This document shows positions 34,999 through 44,980 of a stretch of DNA of 64,000 bases, piece after piece. The position numbers and the translations under genes are program-made. Source of the stretch: Cellulomonas persica (GTDB lineage: Bacteria; Actinomycetota; Actinomycetes; Actinomycetales; Cellulomonadaceae); contig NZ_BJUA01000003.1 in assembly GCF_007989825.1 (NCBI RefSeq), positions 214,113 through 278,112 on the forward strand, given 5' to 3'. The notes under the pieces are model-generated. The model saw nothing but the letters and a program-made list of their open reading frames with translations. It was not told the DNA's origin and ran no database searches. Every line of letters begins with the position of its first letter. The first letter of the stretch is position 1.

Positions 34999-35967
34999 CC
35001 CGCCGGGGCGACTTCGCGCTGGTCGCGCTCGCCGGTGTGCTGTGGGGCACCGGCGGGCTCGCGGGCGCGGAGCTCGGGGAGGCGGCAGGGCTGTCGTCGG
35101 GGGCGGTGGCCGACTACCGCCTCCTGGGCGGCGGTGGGCTGCTGCTCGTCGTGCTGGCGGTGCTCGGCCGGCTGAGGGGACTGCCGCGGACGCGTGCCGC
35201 GGTCACGCGCGTCGCGGCGACCGCGGTGCTCATCGCGCTGTTCGAGGCCGCGTACTTCGAGGCCGTCGTGCGAGCCGGCGTGGCGGTCTCGACGCTCGTC
35301 ACGCTCGGCACCGCGCCGCTGCTGGTCGCCGCGGTGACCGCCGCGCGGGCCCGGTCCTGGCCGTCGCGCACGACGACGACCGCGCTCGGCCTGGCGCTGA
35401 CCGGTCTCGCCGCGCTCGTGCTGGGGCAGGGGACGGGCCACGCCGTCGACGCGTGGGGCGTCCTGCTCGCCCTCGTCGCCGCGGGTGCGTTCGCCGGCAT
35501 CACCGGGGTCAACGCGCGCCCCGTGCCCGGGCTGGACGGGCTCGCGGTGACCGCGCTCGCGTTCACCCTCGGCGGGCTGCTGCTCGTGCCGTACGCGGCC
35601 GCGAGCCCCGGTGGGCTCCGGCTGCCGACCGACGCGGCCGGGTGGGCGTGGCTCGTCTACCTCGCCGCCGTCCCGACCGCCGCGGCGTACAGCGCCTACT
35701 TCACGGGGCTGCGGACGGTCTCCCCGACGTCCGCGACGGTGCTCTCCTTGCTCGAACCGGTGACCGCCGCGGTGCTCGCGGTGACGATGCGCGACGAGCA
35801 CCTGGGCGTTCTCGGCGTGGGCGGCGCGATGTTGCTCGTCGCCGCTGTGGTCGTCCTGCGCCCACGCACGTCAGCCTCGCCTAGGATGGTCGCGCTCGGC
35901 GGCGCCGCCGGGCTCCCGCGCCACCCCGCGCCGTCCGAGCCCGGGACATCTACACCAGGAGTCATGC

Positions 35968-38736
<2,769 letters not shown>

Positions 38737-38783
38737 CGCCCACGCCCGACCAGCGCGCTCGCGCGCTGAGCGGCTGAGCACGA

Positions 38784-38818
38784 CGACGCCGCCGACGTAC
38801 TGACCGTCGGCGGCGTCG
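38784..38818. terminator. hairpin terminator after secA
   Basis: A perfect 13-bp stem (38784-38796 with 38806-38818) and 9-nt loop, followed by CTGTT, lie 47 nt after the secA stop. Confidence 0.75.
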
Positions 38819-39157
38819 CTGTTCCCCGGCGCGACGGTGTCCGCACACCGCCGTGCCCGGGAACGCCATGCCAGCCCGCGGCCGTCCGTGCAGGCCGCCG
38901 AACGCGTCGACCCGCCCGCACACCGGTCGAGCGTGTGGCATTCGCCCGGGCGCGGACTGGTGGGCGCGTGAGCGCCGGTCTGCGGGCCGGTGGGCGGGCG
39001 AGCCCGGGTCTGCGGGCCGCTGGGCGGGTGAGCTGCGCTCGCCGGCCTGTGCACAGCCGCGACCGCGTGTCCGGCCCGCGGATGGATCGGCCTGGGGTGC
39101 CGGGTCTCCCGCGGACACGCTCAGCCGGATGCCCTCGGCGGCGGTACGGGCGCGGTG
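38819..39157. other. gene-free gap between secA and the Rv3235-family gene
   Basis: No frame has a ribosome site with a believable protein. Apart from the terminator before it, the gap holds a two-copy 30-bp imperfect repeat at 38977-39036 and several GTGAGC/GGGCGGG variants. Nothing else is recognised. Confidence 0.6.
38977..39036. repeat. imperfect 30-bp direct repeat, two copies
   Basis: Copies 38977-39006 and 39007-39036 share GGTCTGCGGGCCG at the left and TGGGCGGG in the middle and differ at four positions. A diverged third partial copy (GGACTGGTGGGCGCGTGAGC) precedes them at about 38954. Confidence 0.7.
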
Positions 39158-39760
39158 TCAGCCGATCTCGAGCGCGGTGACGCGCCACGACCGCCGGTGG
39201 GCCTCGAGCCGCAGCGCGAGGGCCCGTACACGGAGCCCGTCGTCGACGACCGCACTGGCCTCCACGACCCGCTCGCCCACGCGGCACGTGCGCACGTTCC
39301 GCACGACGACCGTGCGTCCGCCGGTCCGCGGGCCCAGCACGCGCGCGGAGGCCGTGGCACGGGCGTGCAGCGCGTCGTAGACCCCGGGCGTGAGCCAGCG
39401 CGCGAGCTGGGCCACCGAGCGCCTGCCGACGAGCGACTCGACGCTCGCGAGGGCCAGCGAGCCGACGAGCGAGCGGTGGTCGACGGGGACGGCCGCCGGC
39501 TGCTCGTCAGCCGCCTCCTCGACGTGGGTGCGGTCCGCGCCGCGCAGCACGGAGATCCGCGTGCGCAGGGTGTGGGCGGGCCGCAGGTCGTGCTCGACGG
39601 TGGGGATCGGGACGAGGGCCGGGCCGACCTCCGGCACGGGGTGGACCCGGGGGAGCGCGGGCCGTCGCGGGTGCGGGCCCGGACGGGGGCGGGGACGCGA
39701 CAGGCCGGCCGCGAGCGTGTCCTCGAGGGTCGAGGCGGCCTCGACGGTGAGCGCGCTCAT
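39158..39760 (-). CDS. Rv3235-family protein
   Basis: The protein has 200 residues. The N-terminal 60 residues are Pro/Arg-rich and disordered. The conserved C-terminal domain has RSLVGSLALASVESLVGRRSVAQLARWLTPGVYDAL in pieces and ends in SWRVTALEIG. This matches the Rv3235 family of actinobacteria, normally downstream of secA. Function is unknown; I see no catalytic motif. ATG 39760 overlaps the LysM gene stop by 4 bases. Confidence 0.85.
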   Translation of the reverse strand: MSALTVEAASTLEDTLAAGLSRPRPRPGPHPRRPALPRVHPVPEVGPALVPIPTVEHDLRPAHTLRTRISVLRGADRTHVEEAADEQPAAVPVDHRSLVGSLALASVESLVGRRSVAQLARWLTPGVYDALHARATASARVLGPRTGGRTVVVRNVRTCRVGERVVEASAVVDDGLRVRALALRLEAHRRSWRVTALEIG

Positions 39761-40821
39761 CGGGCGGTCTCCATCGGCACCTCGAGCGACTGGCCGACCA
39801 GCAGCACGTCGGGGTCGTCGCCGATGACCGTGCGGTTGGCCTCGTACCAGCGGGGCCACGCCGCGGCGATGTCGGCGGTCGTCGCGTCGGCGGGCAGGTG
39901 GGCCGCGGCGATCGACCACAACGAGTCGCCGGACGCCACGACGACCCGCTCCAGGGTGTCGCGCGCGTCGCCCGTCTGCCCGGCGGGCTGCCCGTCGGCA
40001 CCGCGGTCGGCCCCGGTGCTCACGGCACCTGCTGTCCGGCCGTCGGCCGTGCTCTGCGCGGCGAGCTCGGGCACGAGGGACGCCTCCGAACGGGCGTCCC
40101 CGGGCGTCGGCCCGGTCGCGGGTGCCGGAGCCGGCGCCGTGCCTTGCTGGTCGCCGGCGCCGGACCGAGGCGCCTCGTCCTCGACGTCCTCGGAGGGCCC
40201 GGGCTCGGGCGTCGTGACCTGCCAGGTCAGGGAAGGGGCGGCGGGGTCCGGGGCGGCGACGGCGGCGGGAGCCGGTGCCACACCCGTGTCGCGACCCTTG
40301 CCGGCCGACGGTGCACCGGCGAAGCCGTCCGACCCGGTGTCCAGGACCACGCCGACGACGTCGTCGGAGCCCGTCGCCGGCGCGGTGTCCCACGCGGCCT
40401 CGGACGCGGTGGTCGTCGACGCAGTCGCGACCCCGACGCCCTCGACGGCCGGCGCCGCGTGGGCGCCCGTCGCGACGAGACCCAGGCCGAGGCTCGCGCC
40501 GACCGCCCCGGCGACGGCACGACGCACGACGACGGGTGCGCAGCGCCGCAGCACGGCCTCTCCCGCGCGCCACTGCGCGCCGACCACCCGACCGGCGAGG
40601 CAGGCCCACCCGAGCGCGCACGACGCGGCGAGCCATGCCGCCGTCGCGGCCCCGAGCGCTGCCACGGCGACGCTCACGAGGTCCTGGACGGCGATGGGCC
40701 GGCCCGGTCGTGCGGCGGCCAGGGCCACGGCGCCGAGGATCACGGCGAGCAGCCCCGCGCCGAGCGAGCCGGCGGCGAGCGCCATGAGTGTCGCCAGCCT
40801 GCGCTGACCTGATCGTGCCAT
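39757..40821 (-). CDS. membrane protein with C-terminal LysM domain
   Basis: The protein has 354 residues. Two N-terminal hydrophobic segments (about 10-35 and 45-70) are followed by a third near residues 100-122. A long Ala/Pro/Asp/Thr-rich linker comes next, then one LysM module at about 292-348 (VVASGDSLWSIAAAHLP and VLLVGQSLEVP). LysM binds GlcNAc-containing glycans such as peptidoglycan, so the C-terminus is probably outside. ATG 40821 has an AGGGGG site. It is operonic with the Rv3235-family gene. Confidence 0.85.
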   Translation of the reverse strand: MARSGQRRLATLMALAAGSLGAGLLAVILGAVALAAARPGRPIAVQDLVSVAVAALGAATAAWLAASCALGWACLAGRVVGAQWRAGEAVLRRCAPVVVRRAVAGAVGASLGLGLVATGAHAAPAVEGVGVATASTTTASEAAWDTAPATGSDDVVGVVLDTGSDGFAGAPSAGKGRDTGVAPAPAAVAAPDPAAPSLTWQVTTPEPGPSEDVEDEAPRSGAGDQQGTAPAPAPATGPTPGDARSEASLVPELAAQSTADGRTAGAVSTGADRGADGQPAGQTGDARDTLERVVVASGDSLWSIAAAHLPADATTADIAAAWPRWYEANRTVIGDDPDVLLVGQSLEVPMETAR

Positions 40822-40843
40822 CGTCTTCCCCCTGGATCACGGC

Positions 40844-40873
40844 CGATGATGATGTTTGATGCCGTTTGATGAT
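40844..40873. promoter_or_regulatory. three 10-bp-phased GATG direct repeats, candidate operator
   Basis: Units at 40844, 40854 and 40864 read CGATGATGAT, GTTTGATGCC and GTTTGATGAT; GATG recurs exactly every 10 bp. The stretch is an AT-rich island 23-52 bp upstream of the LysM gene start. Head-to-tail repeats in helical phase are the kind of site bound by BldC-type small HTH proteins, one of which is encoded at 41582-41818. Confidence 0.5.
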
Positions 40874-40983
40874 CGTAGGTGTAGTCCACGCGTGTCCGAT
40901 CTGTCCAGTCCTGGGGGCCTGTCGTCGCGCGTCGGCGTGCCGTCCGGTGCGTGAACCGGCCCACGGGCCGGGTTCGCGCGCCC

Positions 40984-40989
40984 TACGGT
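40984..40989 (+). promoter_or_regulatory. -10 element for leaderless gene at 40996
   Basis: TACGGT ends 6 nt before GTG 40996; no ribosome site intervenes. Confidence 0.45.
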
Positions 40990-40995
40990 GGGGGC

Positions 40996-41523
40996 GTGCG
41001 GTGGGAGTCGCTGTTCGCTGACCTGGAGGCCGGGCTCGCCGCCGCGGCGGCACAGGACCTGCGCGACGAGGTCGCCGAGCTCACGCGCGCGGAGCGCGCG
41101 CAGGTACGCCTGGCCGATCGCCTGCGCGCCTCGCGCGGGGCGCCCGCGCGGTTCGTGCTGCGCGACGGGCAGAGCGTCGACGGGGTCGTCGTCGACGCCG
41201 CGCCGCAGTGGGTCCTGCTCGCGCCCGACGCGGTGCGACGTGCACTCGTGCCGGTCGGGGCGGTGACGGCCGTGGTCGGTCTCGCGCCCCACGCCGCACC
41301 GTCCGCGGGTGAGGTGGAGCGCCGGCTCACACTCGGGCACACCCTGCGCGCGCTCGCACGGGACCGGGTCTCCGTGCGCGTGGACGCCGACGGCGTGAGC
41401 GTCTCAGGCAGGCTCGAACGGGTCGGAGCCGATCACGTCGACGTCACGCCCGCCCACGCGCAGCGTGGGACCCCCGGGTGGACGTTCGCGTTCGACGCGC
41501 TCGTCGTCGTCCGGTCGGGCTGA
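40996..41523 (+). CDS. actinobacterial protein of unknown function
   Basis: The protein has 175 residues. An N-terminal helix (MRWESLFADLEAGLAAAAAQDLRDEVAEL) is coiled-coil-like; a beta-rich part follows, with ARFVLRDGQSVDGVVVDAAPQWVLL, which looks like an SH3/Sm-like barrel repeat, and a second similar unit near residues 115-170 (RVSVRVDADGVSVSGRLERVGADHVDV). I recognise it as a common actinobacterial hypothetical next to HTH/SAF genes but cannot assign a function. It is divergent from the LysM gene. Confidence 0.75.
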   Translation: MRWESLFADLEAGLAAAAAQDLRDEVAELTRAERAQVRLADRLRASRGAPARFVLRDGQSVDGVVVDAAPQWVLLAPDAVRRALVPVGAVTAVVGLAPHAAPSAGEVERRLTLGHTLRALARDRVSVRVDADGVSVSGRLERVGADHVDVTPAHAQRGTPGWTFAFDALVVVRSG

Positions 41524-41581
41524 GCCGTGCGCCGGCGGCGGCGCGAGCGTCGGTGCCGGCCCGGGCCCGGCGAGCCCGGGT

Positions 41582-41818
41582 TCAGCCCTCGGCGTCGCCC
41601 TCGTCGTCGAAGCCCGCGCCGCTCGTGATGCGCTCGCGGGTGCGGGCCTTGGCGCGCTGGACGTAGGCCTCGAGGTCGTCCACACCGACCCGCCAGATCT
41701 TGCGGCCGCCCATCTGGAAGCCCTCGAGCTCACCGGTGGTCACCATCGTGCGCACCTGCCCGACGGAGACCCCGAGGATCTCGGCGACGTCGGCGAGGGA
41801 GAGGTACCGCTGCGGCAT
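41582..41818 (-). CDS. small excisionase-type (MerR-like) helix-turn-helix protein
   Basis: The protein has 78 residues. The fold LSLADVAEILGVSVGQVRTMVTTGEL then GGRKIWRVGVDDLEAYV is the HTH_17/BldC-like half-MerR domain, with a 25-residue acidic tail. Such proteins regulate transcription or act as recombination factors. No integrase is near, so a transcription role is preferred. ATG 41818 lies 6 nt behind minus-strand CAGACT, a leaderless pattern. It is convergent with the unknown gene at 40996 and divergent from the SAF gene. Confidence 0.82.
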   Translation of the reverse strand: MPQRYLSLADVAEILGVSVGQVRTMVTTGELEGFQMGGRKIWRVGVDDLEAYVQRAKARTRERITSGAGFDDEGDAEG

Positions 41819-41941
41819 GCCCGCAGTCTGGCACGCGGGAGGGGGCGTCTCGCGCTATCCACAGCCGTCGCGATTCGCCCCCTTTGTCCGTCCGGGTACG
41901 GCAGGATGCGTGCCGCTGGACCTCTCGACGAAGGAGCCCTC

Positions 41942-42622
41942 GTGGACACCGCACTGCTCGACCTGCCTGCGCCGACGGCCGCGCGGCTGCGACGCCCGGG
42001 ATGGCGGGACCCTCGCCTGCTCGCTGGGATCGCCCTGGTGGCGGCAGCGGTCGCGCTCGGTGCGTGGGCCGTGCGATCCGCGCAGGCGACCGTGCCGGTG
42101 TACGCGACGCGCGACGTGCTGGTGCCCGGGACGGCCGTCGAGGCGGACGCGCTCGTGGTCGTCGAGGTCAGGCTCCCCGAGCTCGCGAGCGGCGGGTACC
42201 TCTCGGCGCTCGAGCCGCTGCCCGAGGATGCCGTGGTGCTCCGCACGGTCGGGGAGGGCGAGCTGGTGCCGGTGGGCGCTCTCGGGACGGCCGACGACGT
42301 CGCGCTGCGCCCTGTGGCGGTCCCGGTCCGCGCGGCACCGTCCGACGAGGTCGTGCGCGGCGCGGTGGTCGACGTGTGGTTCACGCCCGCGCGCCCGACG
42401 GGGGCGGCGGCGGACGTCCCGGCCGACGAGCTCGAGCCGCGTGCGCTGGCGACGGCGGTCACGGTCGCCGAGGTCAGGCGGCCCGATGGCGCGTTCGCCG
42501 CGAGCGGGTCGAGCGTCGTGCACGTGCTGGTGCCCGCCGACGACCTCGAGCCGCTCCTGGCCGCGCTCTCGGCCGACGGCTCGCTCGACGTGCTCCCCGT
42601 CCCGGGCGGGGCGCGCTCGTGA
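41942..42622 (+). CDS. SAF-domain membrane protein (CpaB-like)
   Basis: The protein has 226 residues. GTG 41942 follows AAGGAG. One membrane helix at about residues 26-46 precedes an extracytoplasmic SAF domain (VPVYATRDVLVPGTAVEADAL, about 53-115), related to CpaB/FlgA. The last part (FTPARPTGAAADVP onward) is a beta region similar to RcpC. CpaB proteins help assemble Flp/Tad pili at the wall. No CpaF ATPase, TadB/C or pilin gene is seen here, so an orphan role is likely. The ATPase gene overlaps by 4 bases. Confidence 0.83.
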   Translation: MDTALLDLPAPTAARLRRPGWRDPRLLAGIALVAAAVALGAWAVRSAQATVPVYATRDVLVPGTAVEADALVVVEVRLPELASGGYLSALEPLPEDAVVLRTVGEGELVPVGALGTADDVALRPVAVPVRAAPSDEVVRGAVVDVWFTPARPTGAAADVPADELEPRALATAVTVAEVRRPDGAFAASGSSVVHVLVPADDLEPLLAALSADGSLDVLPVPGGARS

Positions 42623-43944
42623 GCGAGGCGACGGCGCGCGGTGCGTCGGTCGGTGTCCTGTGCGCGGTGCGGGGCGCCGGTGAGGTGCTCGTGGTACGCG
42701 CGCTCGACGACGGGCCGGGCCTGCGGGTCACCCGCCGTTGCGCGGACCTCGCGGAGCTGCAGGCCGCGGCCGAGGCCGGGCTCGGCCGGGTCGCGGTGCT
42801 CTCGGCCGACCTGGAGCACGTGGACCTGACGGCGGTGGCGACACTGCGCGCGACCGGCGTGGCCGTGGTCGTGCTGCTCGACCCCGAGCGGACGACCGCC
42901 GCCGAGCGTGCGCGCGTGGCGGACGCGGACCTCGTCGTGGAGGGCCCGACCGACCCGGCGGGTGCGGCAGCGCTCGCCGACCGTGTGGCGATGCTCGCGC
43001 AGACGGTGCCGTCGGCGCACGGGGGCTCGACCACGGCGCACGCGTTCGAGCGCGAGGGCGATCCGTGGGACGACGCGGCGGCGCCGGTGACCCATCGCGG
43101 GCGCGTGGTGGCCGTCTGGGGGCCCACGGGTGCCCCCGGCCGTTCGACGGTCGCGCTGCATCTCGCGGCGGAGGTCGCGGCGACCGGGACGGCCACGCTG
43201 CTCGTCGACGCCGACACCTACGGCGGCTGCCTCGCGCAGCTGCTCGGGGTGCTCGACGAGGCGCCGGGCCTCGCCGCGGCGGCGCGCGCGGCCGGTCAGG
43301 GCTCGCTCGACCTCGTGACGCTCGCGCGGCTGGCGCCCTATGTGGCCCCTGACCTGCGACTGCTCTCGGGCATCACGCGCGCCGACCGCTGGCCCGAGCT
43401 CGCGGCGACGGCGCTCGACGCGGTATGGGTCGTGGCGCGACGGCTCGCGGCGGTCGTCGTCGTGGACTGCGGCTTCTCTGTCGAGCAGGACGAGGTCCTG
43501 AGCTACGACACCCGGGCGCCGCGTCGCAACGCGGCCACCCTGGGCGCGCTTGCGGCGGCCGACGAGGTCGTCGTGGTGGGCGCGGCGGATCCCGTGGGCA
43601 TCCAGCGGCTCGTGCGCTCGCTGTCCGACCTGGCCGAGCTCGGCGTGAGCCCGCGGCACGTGGTGGTCAACCGCGTGCGTGCCTCGGTCGCGGGGCCGCA
43701 GCCGGCGCGTGCCGTGGCGCGGGCGCTCGAGCGCTATGCGGGCGTACGGGACGCCGTCCTGGTGCCCGACGACCGTGCGAGCCTCGACGCGGCGGTGCTC
43801 GAGGCCCGCACGCTGCGCGAGATCGCGCCGGGCTCACCGGCACGCCGGGCGATCGTCGAGCTCGCCGCTCGCGTGGCCGGTGCCGGACGGGCCCCGGCGG
43901 ATGCGCTCGCGTCGCGGCCCGCGGTGCCCGCCTCGTTCGCCTGA
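42619..43944 (+). CDS. CpaE/MinD-like P-loop ATPase with altered Walker A
   Basis: The protein has 441 residues. Residues 1-150 look like a degenerate receiver domain as in CpaE. The deviant Walker A at residues 168-177 reads GPTGAPGRST: both the signature lysine (Thr170) and the Walker lysine (Arg175) are replaced. Walker B-like VVVVDCGFS and LVDADTYGG remain. CpaE/TadZ proteins position Tad-pilus machines, and several actinobacterial members carry such changes (recalled). ATP hydrolysis is uncertain. It is translationally coupled to the SAF protein. Confidence 0.83.
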   Translation: MSEATARGASVGVLCAVRGAGEVLVVRALDDGPGLRVTRRCADLAELQAAAEAGLGRVAVLSADLEHVDLTAVATLRATGVAVVVLLDPERTTAAERARVADADLVVEGPTDPAGAAALADRVAMLAQTVPSAHGGSTTAHAFEREGDPWDDAAAPVTHRGRVVAVWGPTGAPGRSTVALHLAAEVAATGTATLLVDADTYGGCLAQLLGVLDEAPGLAAAARAAGQGSLDLVTLARLAPYVAPDLRLLSGITRADRWPELAATALDAVWVVARRLAAVVVVDCGFSVEQDEVLSYDTRAPRRNAATLGALAAADEVVVVGAADPVGIQRLVRSLSDLAELGVSPRHVVVNRVRASVAGPQPARAVARALERYAGVRDAVLVPDDRASLDAAVLEARTLREIAPGSPARRAIVELAARVAGAGRAPADALASRPAVPASFA

Positions 43945-43999
43945 GCGTGTCCCGGTGGCGTGCGACACATCGGTGTCGTGACCGGGGCAGACTGAGGGC

Positions 44000-44464
44000 G
44001 TGCGCCTCTACCTGCCTGCCACGCTGGACGACCTGGATCCCGACGCCGACGGCGCCGTGACGCTCACGCCGCGCGTCGCGCACGCGGTCACGCCGGCTCT
44101 GCGCGCCGCGCTGCCCGACGAGGACGAGGAAGGGCTCGAGTTCTCCGCGCACCTCGCGGCGGCGGACGACAGCCTGGCCCTGGTGGGCGAGAGCGCCGAC
44201 GCACCGCCGCTGCGCCTCGTCGTGATCGTCGACGTGCCGCCCGAGGCCGTCCGTGAGGCTGGCTCGCTCGACGCCGGGCCCAGCGCGGTCGAGCTCGTGA
44301 CGCGCGTGGGGCGCGACGCGATCGCGTGCGTGCACGTCGACGAGCCCGCGCTGCGCGAGGACGTGCGTGCGGCGCTCGCGGGGGACGAGGCGGCAGCGGA
44401 GCGCGTCGCGGACGCGGACCTGCTCTGGTACGACGTCGCCGAGCTGGGGGAGCTGCCGCGCTGA
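44000..44464 (+). CDS. DUF6912-family protein
   Basis: The protein has 154 residues. It opens MRLYLPATLDDLD and contains VAHAVTPALRAALPDEDEEGLEF and LLWYDVAELGELP, features of the actinobacterial DUF6912 family. The middle is a beta-alpha region without known catalytic residues; function is unknown. GTG 44000 is 6 nt behind CAGACT, a leaderless pattern. It follows the CpaE-like gene by 55 bp and precedes the tRNA genes. Confidence 0.8.
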   Translation: MRLYLPATLDDLDPDADGAVTLTPRVAHAVTPALRAALPDEDEEGLEFSAHLAAADDSLALVGESADAPPLRLVVIVDVPPEAVREAGSLDAGPSAVELVTRVGRDAIACVHVDEPALREDVRAALAGDEAAAERVADADLLWYDVAELGELPR

Positions 44465-44472
44465 CGCGCGGT

Positions 44473-44502
44473 TTGGTGACCGGCCACGCGACCAGGTATC
44501 GT
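44473..44502 (+). promoter_or_regulatory. candidate promoter of tRNA-Gln
   Basis: TTGGTG (44473-44478), an 18-bp spacer and TATCGT (44497-44502) precede the tRNA by 79 nt. Confidence 0.35.
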
Positions 44503-44571
44503 TCACGCCCGGTACGACGCCCGATCGGGGCTGTGCCGCGCTCGTCGCGGCTGGCTCATCGACCCGGGGGT

Positions 44572-44590
44572 CATACCCCCATGGGGTATG
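44572..44590. repeat. inverted repeat overlapping the 5' end of tRNA-Gln
   Basis: CATACCCC (44572-44579) is the exact complement of GGGGTATG (44583-44590), with 3 nt between. The right arm is the 5' acceptor strand of the tRNA, so the leader can form a hairpin that competes with the acceptor stem. Confidence 0.8.
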
Positions 44591-44653
44591 GTGTAATTGG
44601 CAGCACGACTGATTCTGGTTCAGTTAGTCTAGGTTCGAGTCCTGGTACCCCAG
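44582..44653 (+). tRNA. tRNA-Gln (anticodon CUG)
   Basis: The gene has 72 nt. Acceptor TGGGGTA (44582-44588) pairs with TACCCCA (44646-44652), discriminator G44653. The anticodon arm is ACTGA-TTCTGGT-TCAGT, with CTG at 44615-44617 reading CAG. The T arm is CTAGG-TTCGAGT-CCTGG with one G-U pair. The CCA end is not encoded. Confidence 0.95.
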
Positions 44654-44746
44654 CGCGAGCACCGCTGACCTGCGAGTTCGGAGCACTCCGAACTTCGGGT
44701 AAAGTGTTCACACGCAAGCGAGGCCCACGGGTCACGCAGGCGATAG

Positions 44747-44819
44747 GCCCCCGTTGTGTAGCGGCCTAGCACGCCGCCCTCTCACGGCGGTAGCGCCGGT
44801 TCGAATCCGGTCGGGGGTA
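44747..44819 (+). tRNA. tRNA-Glu (anticodon CUC)
   Basis: The gene has 73 nt. Acceptor GCCCCCG (44747-44753) pairs with CGGGGGT (44812-44818), G1-U72 wobble at the end; discriminator A44819. The anticodon arm is CCGCC-CTCTCAC-GGCGG, with CTC at 44781-44783 reading GAG. The T arm carries GGTTCGAATCC. No CCA is encoded. Confidence 0.95.
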
Positions 44820-44825
44820 CAGCGC

Positions 44826-44855
44826 AAGGCCCGGTCACCCAGGTGACCGGGCCTT
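44826..44855. terminator. terminator hairpin after tRNA-Glu
   Basis: A 14-base perfect inverted repeat (44826-44839 with 44842-44855) starts 7 nt after the tRNA and has A at its left foot and TT at its right foot, then CGTCGTTCT. Confidence 0.8.
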
Positions 44856-44878
44856 CGTCGTTCTCAGGCCAGGGTGAC

Positions 44879-44909
44879 CGCTCCTCGGGCCAGGGTGACC
44901 CGAGGAGCG
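44879..44909. repeat. second hairpin in the tRNA-iclR gap
   Basis: A perfect 11-bp stem (44879-44889 with 44899-44909) has a 9-nt loop. The motif GGCCAGGGTGACC occurs at its left foot (44868-44880) and again across its loop (44888-44900). Confidence 0.75.
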
Positions 44910-44928
44910 ACGAGGTGTCCCGGACGGA

Positions 44929-44964
44929 CGAACGGCCCCGGTCGTCCTGACCCGGGGCCGTTCG
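44929..44964. terminator. terminator hairpin of the iclR gene
   Basis: A perfect 13-bp stem (44929-44941 with 44952-44964) and 10-nt loop lie 16 nt beyond the iclR stop on the minus strand. Confidence 0.75.
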
Positions 44965-44980
44965 CGCGACGTGCTGTTCG

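Noticed and set aside
41582..41818. Prophage excisionase
   Set aside because: The fold fits, but there is no integrase, attachment repeat or phage gene nearby; neighbours are ordinary chromosomal genes.
39158..43944. Complete Tad/Flp pilus locus
   Set aside because: Only CpaB-like and CpaE-like parts are present; CpaF, TadB, TadC, prepilin peptidase and pilin are missing.
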